Source: Chitinophagaceae bacterium
GTDB taxonomy: Bacteria; Bacteroidota; Bacteroidia; Chitinophagales; Chitinophagaceae
Length of the DNA stretch: 12,623 nt
Reading direction: 5' to 3'
NCBI GenBank assembly: GCA_013205585.1
Contig: JABMML010000296.1
Location: 1-12,623 of the forward strand
Shown here: piece after piece, positions 6,879-12,623 of the stretch
Numbering within the stretch: position 1 is the first letter of the stretch
How the letters are laid out: every line of letters begins with the position of its first letter
Position numbers and translations under genes: made by a program
Notes under the pieces: model-generated
Told to the model about the DNA's origin: nothing
Seen by the model: the letters and a program-made list of their open reading frames with translations, nothing else
Databases searched by the model: none

Positions 6879-7148
6879 TTACCAGCTTGCTTTTTTAACA
6901 CCTGGAATTAAACCATTCAAAGCCATATCGCGGAATACAATCCTTGATACACCGAAGTAACGGATATACCCTTTAGGACGACCCGTTAATTGACAACGAT
7001 TTTTTAAACGAACCGGTGATGCATTTTTAGGTAGTTTATCTAAACCTGCATAGTCACCAGCAGCTTTTAAAGCAGCGCGCTTTTCAGCAAATTTTTTAAC
7101 CGTTGCTTCACGCTTCTTTTGTCTGGCCTTGATAGATACTTTTGCCAT
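6879..7148 (-). CDS. rpsN: 30S ribosomal protein S14, zinc-free type
   Basis: S14 lies in the head of the small subunit near S3 and S10. The 89-residue protein is the longer C-minus form: it lacks the two CxxC pairs of the short zinc-binding S14 and has a single Cys in [20 protein letters not shown] (residues 51-70). The tail [20 protein letters not shown] (70-89) is standard. It follows rplE by 22 nt, in the usual order. The start has A at -3. Confidence 0.98.
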   Translation of the reverse strand: MAKVSIKARQKKREATVKKFAEKRAALKAAGDYAGLDKLPKNASPVRLKNRCQLTGRPKGYIRYFGVSRIVFRDMALNGLIPGVKKASW

Positions 7149-7170
7149 AATTCTTTTTTAACTTGTTATT

Positions 7171-7746
7171 TTAGTTATTGTCTTTTTTACTATTCTTGAA
7201 GGGCATACCTAATTCTTTTAATAATTCGTAGGCTTCTTCGTTAGATCCTGCAGATGTCACAAAAGTGATATCCAAACCAGTGATCTTATTTACTTTATCG
7301 ATATCAATTTCAGGGAAAATGATTTGCTCCGTAACACCTAAAGTATAGTTGCCACGACCATCGAATGCTTTATCGCTAATTCCTTTAAAGTCACGTACAC
7401 GAGGTAGTGCTACAGAAACTAAACGATCTAAGAATTCATACATTTTCACTCCTCTTAAAGTTACGCGAGCGCCGATGGGCATTCCCTTACGTAATTTAAA
7501 GTTAGAGATATCTTTTTTTGACATTGTTGGAACAGCTTTCTGACCAGTGATCATTGTTAATTCGTCTAATGCGATATCAACTAATTTCTTGTCATTTACT
7601 GCGCCATTCACACCACGGTTGATGCAAATTTTTTCCAACTTAGGAGTTTGCATTACAGACTTGTAACCAAACTTTTTTGATAAAGCAGGTATCACTTCTT
7701 TAGTGTACTTGTCTGCCAATCTTGGAGTATATTTTACTGTGCTCAT
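7171..7746 (-). CDS. rplE: 50S ribosomal protein L5
   Basis: L5 binds 5S rRNA and contacts the P-site tRNA. The 191-residue protein contains the family signature [14 protein letters not shown] (about 37-50), then [20 protein letters not shown] (68-87) and [12 protein letters not shown] (88-99). Next come [18 protein letters not shown] and the C-terminal [20 protein letters not shown]. It is slightly longer than the usual 179-187 residues because of a charged KNSKKDNN tail. Its ATG shares one base with the rplX stop codon (TAATG), so the two are probably translationally coupled. Confidence 0.98.
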   Translation of the reverse strand: MSTVKYTPRLADKYTKEVIPALSKKFGYKSVMQTPKLEKICINRGVNGAVNDKKLVDIALDELTMITGQKAVPTMSKKDISNFKLRKGMPIGARVTLRGVKMYEFLDRLVSVALPRVRDFKGISDKAFDGRGNYTLGVTEQIIFPEIDIDKVNKITGLDITFVTSAGSNEEAYELLKELGMPFKNSKKDNN

Positions 7747-8084
7747 TATTTAATTACCTCCCCTGATTTTTTTGAAGTTCTTACTAATTTTCCGTCAACT
7801 CTTGTACGCTTCACCTTGGTAGCCGCTGTGCTTTTTGCATCCCATAACATTACATTACTAATGCTAATAGAAGCTTCTACTTTAATGATGCCGCCTTTTG
7901 TGTTAGATGCAGATGGCTTTGTGTGTTTTGTTGCCATAGCAACTCCTTCCACAATAACGCGACCTTTATCTACGATTACTTCCAACACGATGCGAGGCTT
8001 TTTCAAGTCCTTGTCATCACCAGCAATCACTACTACAGTGTCGCCTTTCTTGATGTTGAATTTGGGTTTGAATCTGTTAATCAT
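7746..8084 (-). CDS. rplX: 50S ribosomal protein L24
   Basis: L24 starts large-subunit assembly and sits by the exit tunnel. The 112-residue protein carries a KOW motif near the N-terminus ([20 protein letters not shown], about 12-31) and then [20 protein letters not shown] (38-57). The [19 protein letters not shown] block (65-83) is typical of the family. Its stop codon overlaps the rplE start by one base. It follows rplN by only 13 nt. The C-terminus is Lys/Arg-rich. Confidence 0.97.
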   Translation of the reverse strand: MINRFKPKFNIKKGDTVVVIAGDDKDLKKPRIVLEVIVDKGRVIVEGVAMATKHTKPSASNTKGGIIKVEASISISNVMLWDAKSTAATKVKRTRVDGKLVRTSKKSGEVIK

Positions 8085-8097
8085 AATTATTTATAAT

Positions 8098-8466
8098 TTA
8101 TAACACTTCTGGTGCTAATGAAACAATTTTCATGTATCCTTTATCACGCAATTCACGTGCCACTGGCCCAAAAATACGGGTACCTCTTGGCTCGTCTGAA
8201 GTGTTTAATAATACAACTGCATTGTCATCAAAACGGATGTAAGATCCGTCCTTACGACGTAATTTGTTTTTTGTACGTACAATAACCGCTTTAGAGACTG
8301 TACCTTTTTTGATACCGCCTGCAGGGATTGCATCTTTTACAGTAACAACAATTTTGTCACCGATTTTTGCATAGTCTTGCCCGCTATTTCCTAGCACTTT
8401 GATACAAAGTACTTCTTTGGCGCCACTATTATCAGCTACATTGAGCCTACTTTCTTGCTGAATCAT
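8098..8466 (-). CDS. rplN: 50S ribosomal protein L14
   Basis: L14 lies on the subunit interface and forms bridges with 16S rRNA. The 122-residue protein has the standard length and start ([20 protein letters not shown]). It continues with [20 protein letters not shown] (47-66) and ends with the block [20 protein letters not shown] (95-114). It is the first gene of the classical spc operon. No separate promoter is evident in the 75-nt spacer upstream, so transcription probably continues from the S10 genes. Seven As precede the ATG. Confidence 0.98.
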   Translation of the reverse strand: MIQQESRLNVADNSGAKEVLCIKVLGNSGQDYAKIGDKIVVTVKDAIPAGGIKKGTVSKAVIVRTKNKLRRKDGSYIRFDDNAVVLLNTSDEPRGTRIFGPVARELRDKGYMKIVSLAPEVL

Positions 8467-8541
8467 TTTTTTTAGCTTTAAGCTTTTTTCCTTCCTTTTT
8501 CAAGGTTGGGTGAATACTGTTTATTTCCTTTTTGGATTAGT

Positions 8542-8799
8542 TTATTTAGCTTTTTCAACTACTTCTACTAATCTCCAACGTTTTGTCTTACTTAATGGAC
8601 GTGTCTCCATGATTTTTACAACGTCACCAATTGTACACTCTTGTTTTTCATCGTGCGCATGGAACTTAGTTGTTTTTTTCACGAACTTTCCATAGATCGG
8701 GTGTTTTACTTTTCTTTCCACTGCTACTGTAATGGTTTTATCCATCTTGTCGCTAGTGACAACACCAATTCTCGTTTTACGTAAATTTCTTTCTACCAT
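8542..8799 (-). CDS. rpsQ: 30S ribosomal protein S17
   Basis: S17 is an early-binding OB-fold protein of the 5' domain of 16S rRNA. The 85-residue protein begins [20 protein letters not shown], with the expected KTRxGxVxSDKMDKT pattern. It carries [20 protein letters not shown] (31-50) and the signature [18 protein letters not shown] (58-75). Length and position (last gene of the S10 half) are normal. The 75-nt spacer after it contains a short CCTT/AAGG stem with a GAAA loop, too weak to assign. Confidence 0.98.
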   Translation of the reverse strand: MVERNLRKTRIGVVTSDKMDKTITVAVERKVKHPIYGKFVKKTTKFHAHDEKQECTIGDVVKIMETRPLSKTKRWRLVEVVEKAK

Positions 8800-8837
8800 T
8801 GTTATTAATTTTTGGTTAGCTTATCTGCTTTTTTTAA

Positions 8838-9050
8838 TTAGATACCTAACTCTTTTTTCTTTAATTCCGTTTTCAAACGGGCAATATCTTTACGAAGTCC
8901 GCGGATACTCATTGGATTCTCTAAAGGAGAAATAGCATGAGCGAACTCTAGTTTCTTAAGTCTTAATTGATCTTCATCGATACGCGCTTTAAGGTCGGTA
9001 ACGGTTATATCTTTTAAACCTTTATTAAATTCATATTTTTTGTCTGCCAT
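8838..9050 (-). CDS. rpmC: 50S ribosomal protein L29
   Basis: L29 is a small two-helix protein near the exit tunnel, where it contributes to the docking site for trigger factor and SRP. The 70-residue protein has the helix pair and the signature region NPMSIRGLRKDIARLKTEL (45-63). An N-terminal extension, MADKKYEFNKGLKDIT, makes it a little longer than the roughly 63-residue E. coli protein. It lies 18 nt after rplP. The base at -3 is G, one of three exceptions to the A preference here. Confidence 0.95.
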   Translation of the reverse strand: MADKKYEFNKGLKDITVTDLKARIDEDQLRLKKLEFAHAISPLENPMSIRGLRKDIARLKTELKKKELGI

Positions 9051-9068
9051 AGCGAATACTTTATTATA

Positions 9069-9482
9069 TTATAAATCTCTTCTTGTAACGAATTTAGTTC
9101 TGATAGGTAATTTTTGAGCCGCTAAACCCATTGCTTCTTTAGCTACTTCTGGAGTTACACCATCTATTTCAAAGATGATACGTCCTGGTTCTACTACTGC
9201 TGCCCAGAATTCAGGGTTACCCTTACCTTTACCCATTCTCACCTCTGCAGGCTTACGCGTAATTATCTTATCTGGGAAAACACGAATCCATACATTTCCT
9301 TCTCTTTTCATTGCACGCGTCATGGCTTGACGCGCAGACTCTAATTGTCTGTTCGTTAACCAAATAGGATCTAATGATTTCAATGCGAAAGAACCAAATG
9401 CAATAGAAGCTCCGCGCTTCGCGATTTCGCGAATACGTCCTTTCTGTTGTTTTCTATGTTTACTTCTTTTTGGCTGTAACAT
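9069..9482 (-). CDS. rplP: 50S ribosomal protein L16
   Basis: L16 organises the A-site region of the large subunit. The 137-residue protein starts [16 protein letters not shown] and includes [20 protein letters not shown] (29-48). It also has the conserved loop [13 protein letters not shown] (81-93), in which Arg82 corresponds to the arginine hydroxylated in E. coli; no modifying enzyme is seen here. The C-terminus [14 protein letters not shown] is standard. It follows rpsC by 32 nt, and the length matches the family. Confidence 0.98.
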   Translation of the reverse strand: MLQPKRSKHRKQQKGRIREIAKRGASIAFGSFALKSLDPIWLTNRQLESARQAMTRAMKREGNVWIRVFPDKIITRKPAEVRMGKGKGNPEFWAAVVEPGRIIFEIDGVTPEVAKEAMGLAAQKLPIRTKFVTRRDL

Positions 9483-9514
9483 ATTGTTATTGTTATTCTC
9501 TTTTTATAATTTAA

Positions 9515-10297
9515 TTATCTTTTTCTTCCTCCACCACCGCCACCACCTGGACGACGATCATTTCCACGATCAAACCCACCGCGATCGTCACGACGATCTC
9601 CACCTGGACGATCTGCTCTTTCACCACCTTCTTTACCGCCGATGAAATTTGGATTCAATTCGCGTTTTCCTAAAACCTCCCCTTTACAAATCCATACTTT
9701 GATACCAATTTTACCATACACTGTTAATGCAAATACACTAGCATAATCAATATCCATACGTAAGGTATGTAAGGGTGTACGTCCTTGTTTTATTTCTTCA
9801 CTACGTGCAATTTCAGCTCCACCTAAACGGCCACCTACTTTTACTTTAATACCTTCGGCACCCATACGTAATGCAGAAGCTATTGACATTTTAATAGCAC
9901 GTTTGTAATTGATACGATTTTCTAATTGACGAGCAATAGTATCGGCTACAATTGCAGCATCTAACTCTGGTCTACGAATTTCTAAGATGTTAATTTGTAC
10001 ATCATCTTTACCACATAATTTCTTTAACTCTTCTTTAATTCTATCAACCTCTCCACCACCTTTACCAATAATGATACCTGGTTTAGATGTGTGAATAGTT
10101 ACGATTAACTTGTTGAGAGTACGCTCAATAACAATTTTAGCAATACCGCCTTTGTTAATACGGGCATTTAGATAGTTTCTAATTTTATTATCTTCTATCA
10201 ATTTTTTAGGATACTCTGTTTTGCTTGCAAACCAGTTACTATCCCATCCACGGGTTATGCCTAATCTAGCGCCTATCGGATTTACTTTTTGACCCAT
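9515..10297 (-). CDS. rpsC: 30S ribosomal protein S3 with Gly/Arg-rich C-terminal tail
   Basis: S3 is part of the mRNA entry tunnel and helicase activity of the small subunit. The 260-residue protein has the N-terminal region [20 protein letters not shown] and a KH domain with [18 protein letters not shown] (74-91; the GxxG loop is GKGG at 78-81). The C-terminal domain signature runs from [17 protein letters not shown] (133-149) to [13 protein letters not shown] (155-167), then [11 protein letters not shown]. The conserved fold ends near residue 212. Residues about 221-260 form a disordered tail of Gly, Arg and Asp, ending in seven glycines and RKR, which makes it longer than the 233-residue E. 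coli protein. The reading frame stays open to a TAA, so the tail is a real extension. Confidence 0.98.
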   Translation of the reverse strand: MGQKVNPIGARLGITRGWDSNWFASKTEYPKKLIEDNKIRNYLNARINKGGIAKIVIERTLNKLIVTIHTSKPGIIIGKGGGEVDRIKEELKKLCGKDDVQINILEIRRPELDAAIVADTIARQLENRINYKRAIKMSIASALRMGAEGIKVKVGGRLGGAEIARSEEIKQGRTPLHTLRMDIDYASVFALTVYGKIGIKVWICKGEVLGKRELNPNFIGGKEGGERADRPGGDRRDDRGGFDRGNDRRPGGGGGGGRKR

Positions 10298-10319
10298 TGT
10301 ATATTATTAAATCGTTTAA

Positions 10320-10667
10320 TTAATTTTTTATTGTTTTTGTATCTACTATAACCGTTACATGATTGCTACGCTTACGTACTCTATAACCTCTACCTTGTGG
10401 TGCAGGACGCATACGCTTGATGACTCTTGCTCCGTCAACCATAATAGTTTTTACAATCAATCCAGCTTCATCACCACCTTCGTTTTTTTGTTTCCAATTG
10501 TTGATGGCACTCATTACTAATTTGCGTAATGGAACTGCAGGATGCTTTGGATTGTGCTCCAATACAGCCATTGCTTTTTCTACTTCCATTCCGCGAATTA
10601 AATCGACCAACAAACGCATTTTACGAGGCGATGTGGGATAATTGTTCAATTTTGCTACTGCTTCCAT
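10320..10667 (-). CDS. rplV: 50S ribosomal protein L22
   Basis: L22 sends a long beta-hairpin into the exit tunnel, near the macrolide site. The 115-residue protein has the N-terminal [20 protein letters not shown] (10-29) and ALEHNP-like [20 protein letters not shown] (34-53). The hairpin tip region is [20 protein letters not shown] (83-102), followed by HVTVIVDTK. Length and signature are normal, with no insertion or deletion in the tunnel loop. It lies between rpsS and rpsC. Confidence 0.98.
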   Translation of the reverse strand: MEAVAKLNNYPTSPRKMRLLVDLIRGMEVEKAMAVLEHNPKHPAVPLRKLVMSAINNWKQKNEGGDEAGLIVKTIMVDGARVIKRMRPAPQGRGYRVRKRSNHVTVIVDTKTIKN

Positions 10668-10738
10668 TTTTATTATTTTGGTTTACAAGTTTAGGAGATT
10701 AGTGGTTTAGACTTATATCTCTTTAACCTTTCAACTAA

Positions 10739-11011
10739 TTATGATATTTTTTTACTTGAGTGTCCTCTAAAGTTTCTTGTTGGTGCAAACTCACCTAATT
10801 TATGACCTACCATAAACTCGGTAACATACACAGGAATAAATTTATTACCATTATGTACTGCAAAAGTTTGTCCTACAAAATCCGGGGTAATTGTACTTCT
10901 TCTACTCCAAGTTTTAATAACTCCTTTTTTAGACTTTCCTTCAATCATTGCAAAAACTTTTTGCTCAAGTTTCGCTTCGATGTAAGGACCTTTTTTTAAT
11001 GAACGAGGCAT
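10739..11011 (-). CDS. rpsS: 30S ribosomal protein S19
   Basis: S19 is in the head of the small subunit, beside S13. The 90-residue protein starts [19 protein letters not shown]. It contains [20 protein letters not shown] (34-53), [20 protein letters not shown] (54-73) and [15 protein letters not shown], all standard. The length is normal. It follows rplB after 114 nt, a long AT-rich spacer in which I see no promoter match or terminator. Confidence 0.98.
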   Translation of the reverse strand: MPRSLKKGPYIEAKLEQKVFAMIEGKSKKGVIKTWSRRSTITPDFVGQTFAVHNGNKFIPVYVTEFMVGHKLGEFAPTRNFRGHSSKKIS

Positions 11012-11125
11012 ATTTATTTTAAATTTTATAAGGTGATGGTTAACTATTTTGTTACTGTGATCACTTTATGTTTTATAATTGTTTATTTGCTATTGCTAGC
11101 CATTTTAACTTTTACTATTTTCGAA

Positions 11126-11965
11126 TTACTTACTTAATTTTTTACCGTTTCTTCTTTGTATAATCATCTTATCAGATCCTTTACCTCTTGTACGTGTAAT
11201 TTCGCCTTTTGCATACTTACCAGTACGGCTACGAGGATGACCTCCACTTGCTCTACCTTCACCACCACCCATCGGATGATCTACTGGGTTCATGGCTACT
11301 GCTCTTGTACGTGGACGAATACCTTTCCAACGGTTACGACCAGCTTTACCCATGCTTTCCAAATTATGATCGCTATTGCTTACTACACCTACTGTTGCAT
11401 AACAATTGATTAAAACTTTTCTTAACTCACCGCTAGGCATTTTAAGTACGGCATATTTCTCTTCCTTATTACTTAATTGAGCCGATGTACCTGCACTACG
11501 TACTAACTTACCTCCTTGACCAGGTTGCATTTCAATATTATGAATATTGGTACCCAAAGGCATATTTTTCATCATTAAAGCATTGCCCAATTCTGGTACA
11601 ACTGCATCACCACTTAAAACGGTTTGCCCTACTTGTAAACCTTGTGGAGCTAAAATGTATCTTTTTTCACCATCAGCAAAAACGATTAAAGCAATAAATG
11701 CAGTACGGTTTGGATCGTACTCAATTGTTTTTACAATAGCTGGTATATCTTTTTTGTTTCTTTTAAAATCTACCAAGCGATACATTATTTTGTTACCGCC
11801 TCCCATGTAACGCATACTTCTACGGCCTTGCACATTACGACCAGCCGTATTTTTTTGGGCTTCTACCAATGATTTTTCTGGAACATTGGTTGTTACTTCT
11901 GCATATGCATTTCCAATTCTCCAACGAGTACCGGCTGTGGTGGGTTTGTATTTTCTAAGTGCCAT
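11126..11965 (-). CDS. rplB: 50S ribosomal protein L2
   Basis: L2 is needed for subunit joining and lies close to the peptidyl transferase centre. The 279-residue protein has the two central beta-barrel domains, with [20 protein letters not shown] (47-66), [20 protein letters not shown] (81-100) and RYILAPQGL (102-110). The C-terminal loop reads [20 protein letters not shown] (217-236). His230, which aligns with the E. coli histidine linked to peptidyl transfer, is retained. The next conserved histidine (HPH in E. coli) is Met232 here, which I recall as usual in Bacteroidota. Length and position between rplW and rpsS are normal. Confidence 0.98.
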   Translation of the reverse strand: MALRKYKPTTAGTRWRIGNAYAEVTTNVPEKSLVEAQKNTAGRNVQGRRSMRYMGGGNKIMYRLVDFKRNKKDIPAIVKTIEYDPNRTAFIALIVFADGEKRYILAPQGLQVGQTVLSGDAVVPELGNALMMKNMPLGTNIHNIEMQPGQGGKLVRSAGTSAQLSNKEEKYAVLKMPSGELRKVLINCYATVGVVSNSDHNLESMGKAGRNRWKGIRPRTRAVAMNPVDHPMGGGEGRASGGHPRSRTGKYAKGEITRTRGKGSDKMIIQRRNGKKLSK

Positions 11966-11981
11966 TTTTAATTATTTATTT

Positions 11982-12004
11982 CAACTTTTGCGGCAGTTGT
12001 TGCC
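11982..12004 (-). promoter_or_regulatory. Two overlapping short inverted repeats before rplB
   Basis: CAACT (11982-11986) can pair with AGTTG (11995-11999). GGCA (11992-11995) can pair with TGCC (12001-12004). The two stems share bases and cannot form together. Both are short (5 and 4 bp), so this may be chance. They lie 17-39 nt upstream of the rplB start, in the rplW/rplB spacer. Confidence 0.2.
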
Positions 12005-12021
12005 ATTCGTTAATTTATTTT

Positions 12022-12324
12022 TTAAACTCCGCTGCTATACAAATCAATTGATTCGCCTTTTGCAATGGTTACAATCGCTTTCTTTTTTGACGGCTTACGG
12101 CCAACAATGTATCCTGCTTTTGTATATTTAGATTTAGCTTTTGATGGAACAACGATAGTGTTTACATTTTCTACTTGAACACCATAAAATGTTTCAATAG
12201 CTTTTTTAATCTCTAATTTGTTTGCCTTTTTATCAACCACAAATGAATAACGATTCAATTTTTCGGTTTGCTTATTTGCCTTTTCAGATAAAATTGGCTT
12301 TATTAATACATCAGACGCTTTCAT
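12022..12324 (-). CDS. rplW: 50S ribosomal protein L23
   Basis: L23 sits at the exit tunnel opening and is the main docking point for trigger factor, SRP and SecY. The 100-residue protein starts MKASDVLIKPILSEKANKQT, with the usual IxKPIxSEKA pattern. It continues with NRYSFVVDKKANKLEIKKAI (24-43) and FYGVQVENVNTIVVPSKAKS (46-65). The remaining part has the basic loop and a final strand (KKAIVTIAKGESIDLY). Length and order are normal. The spacer to rplD upstream is unusual because it is made of an 8-bp-periodic repeat. Confidence 0.97.
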   Translation of the reverse strand: MKASDVLIKPILSEKANKQTEKLNRYSFVVDKKANKLEIKKAIETFYGVQVENVNTIVVPSKAKSKYTKAGYIVGRKPSKKKAIVTIAKGESIDLYSSGV

Positions 12325-12330
12325 TCTATT

Positions 12331-12426
12331 AATTTGATAATGTGATAATTAGCTAATATGCTAATTGAAAACTCTTATTTTATTTTTTTTTGTTAATTAG
12401 CTAATTATCGAATTAGCTAATTGGCT
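12331..12426. repeat. 8-bp-periodic AATTAGCT-like repeat in the rplD/rplW spacer
   Basis: Units of 8 bp resembling AATTAGCT run in two blocks. Block one has five units (12331 to about 12366: AATTTGAT, AATGTGAT, AATTAGCT, AATATGCT, AATTGAAA). Block two has four units (12395-12426: AATTAGCT, AATTATCG, AATTAGCT, AATTGGCT). The blocks are in phase, since their starts are 64 bp apart, and are separated by a T-rich 28-nt stretch. The repeat fills most of the 108-nt spacer. Each block can fold: 12347-12353 with 12360-12366, and 12395-12406 with 12411-12422. Confidence 0.85.
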
Positions 12427-12432
12427 TATTAT

Positions 12433-12623
12433 TTATGCTTCTGCTTCATTTGCAGCAAATATTTTTGCTGCACCTTCTGAAAATACTAATACGTTAGCAT
12501 TTAATATATCATAGGTATTTAAATCGCTTAACAACGTACCATTTACTTTTGGTACGTTACGAAGACTTAAATAAAAATTATCGTTGTACTCTGGTAAAAT
12601 AAATAATGCTTTTTTACCTGTTA
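12433..12623 (-). CDS. rplD: 50S ribosomal protein L4, C-terminal part (runs off right edge)
   Basis: The last 62 codons and a TAA stop (12433-12435) are in the window; the start lies beyond the right edge. The translation reads TGKKALFILPEYNDNFYLSL, then RNVPKVNGTLLSDLNTYDIL and NANVLVFSEGAAKIF. This matches the L4 C-terminal domain with its NxxNV and LNxYDILxxxxLVxxxxA pattern. L4 forms part of the exit tunnel wall; in E. coli it also represses the S10 operon, but that leader is not in view. It ends in an Ala/Glu tail (AANEAEA). Position directly before rplW supports the call. Confidence 0.95.
   Translation of the reverse strand, partial: TGKKALFILPEYNDNFYLSLRNVPKVNGTLLSDLNTYDILNANVLVFSEGAAKIFAANEAEA

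Noticed and set aside
7816..8103. 95-codon plus-strand open frame opposite rplX
   Set aside because: It is the mirror of the L24 coding sequence with no recognisable domain. All real genes in the window are on the minus strand.
8494..8505. CCTT/AAGG stem with a GAAA loop on the minus strand, between rpsQ and rplN
   Set aside because: The 4-bp stem has two A-T pairs and is expected by chance in AT-rich spacers; the GNRA-type loop alone is not enough.
11057..11064. GTGATCAC palindrome in the rpsS/rplB spacer, as a possible operator
   Set aside because: The 8-bp symmetry does not extend outward and no promoter lies beside it.
11270..11272. Met232 in L2 where E. coli has the HPH histidine
   Set aside because: As I recall, HPM is the usual form in Bacteroidota, and the functionally studied histidine (His230 here) is kept.
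11156..11810. Open frames on the plus strand opposite rplB (11156-11413 and 11547-11810)
   Set aside because: They are antisense to a fully conserved L2 gene, have Cys/Ser/Thr/Tyr-rich compositions unlike real proteins here, and no promoter or start context supports them.
12331..12426. Possible CRISPR array at the periodic repeat
   Set aside because: The period is 8 bp with no unique spacers and no 23-47 bp repeats, so it is a simple repeat and not CRISPR.

Overview
The window is a stretch of the conserved S10-spc ribosomal protein cluster from a low-GC member of the Bacteroidota. The protein sequences fit that phylum, and the N-terminus of ribosomal protein S1 looks like the Chitinophagaceae/Sphingobacteria type; the family-level placement is recalled, not computed. 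Three features support the phylum: no start is preceded by a well-placed Shine-Dalgarno sequence, most starts have an A at -3 in an A-rich leader, and two spacers carry matches to the Bacteroidota -7 promoter element TAnnTTTG.

Every gene is on the minus strand, so transcription runs from high to low coordinates. From the right edge the order is rplD (C-terminal end only), rplW, rplB, rpsS, rplV, rpsC, rplP, rpmC, rpsQ, rplN, rplX, rplE, rpsN, rpsH, rplF, rplR, rpsE, rpmD, rplO, secY. This is the classical S10-then-spc order with no gene missing or inserted. Most spacers are 13 to 80 nt. The exceptions are rplW/rplD (108 nt), rpsS/rplB (114 nt) and rpsH/rplF (144 nt); the first and last of these hold repeats. 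No gene-free stretch reaches 300 nt.

After secY there is a strong intrinsic terminator (2560-2593), then map (methionine aminopeptidase), a BaiN/HI0933-type FAD flavoprotein, a second terminator-like hairpin, and the start of rpsA, which runs off the left edge. The infA-rpmJ-rpsM-rpsK-rpsD-rpoA-rplQ block that often follows map in this phylum is absent here, so the cluster appears to be broken after map.

Functionally the genes build the 50S and 30S subunits, the SecYEG translocon that docks at the ribosome exit tunnel, and the enzyme that trims initiator methionine from nascent chains. The flavoprotein is the only gene without a clear link to translation.

No unknown multi-gene system is present. 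The unexplained signals are non-coding: an 8-bp-periodic repeat between rplD and rplW, a perfect 21-bp tandem duplication between rpsH and rplF, and promoter-hairpin arrangements before map and rpsA. One coding oddity is a Gly/Arg/Asp-rich tail on S3.
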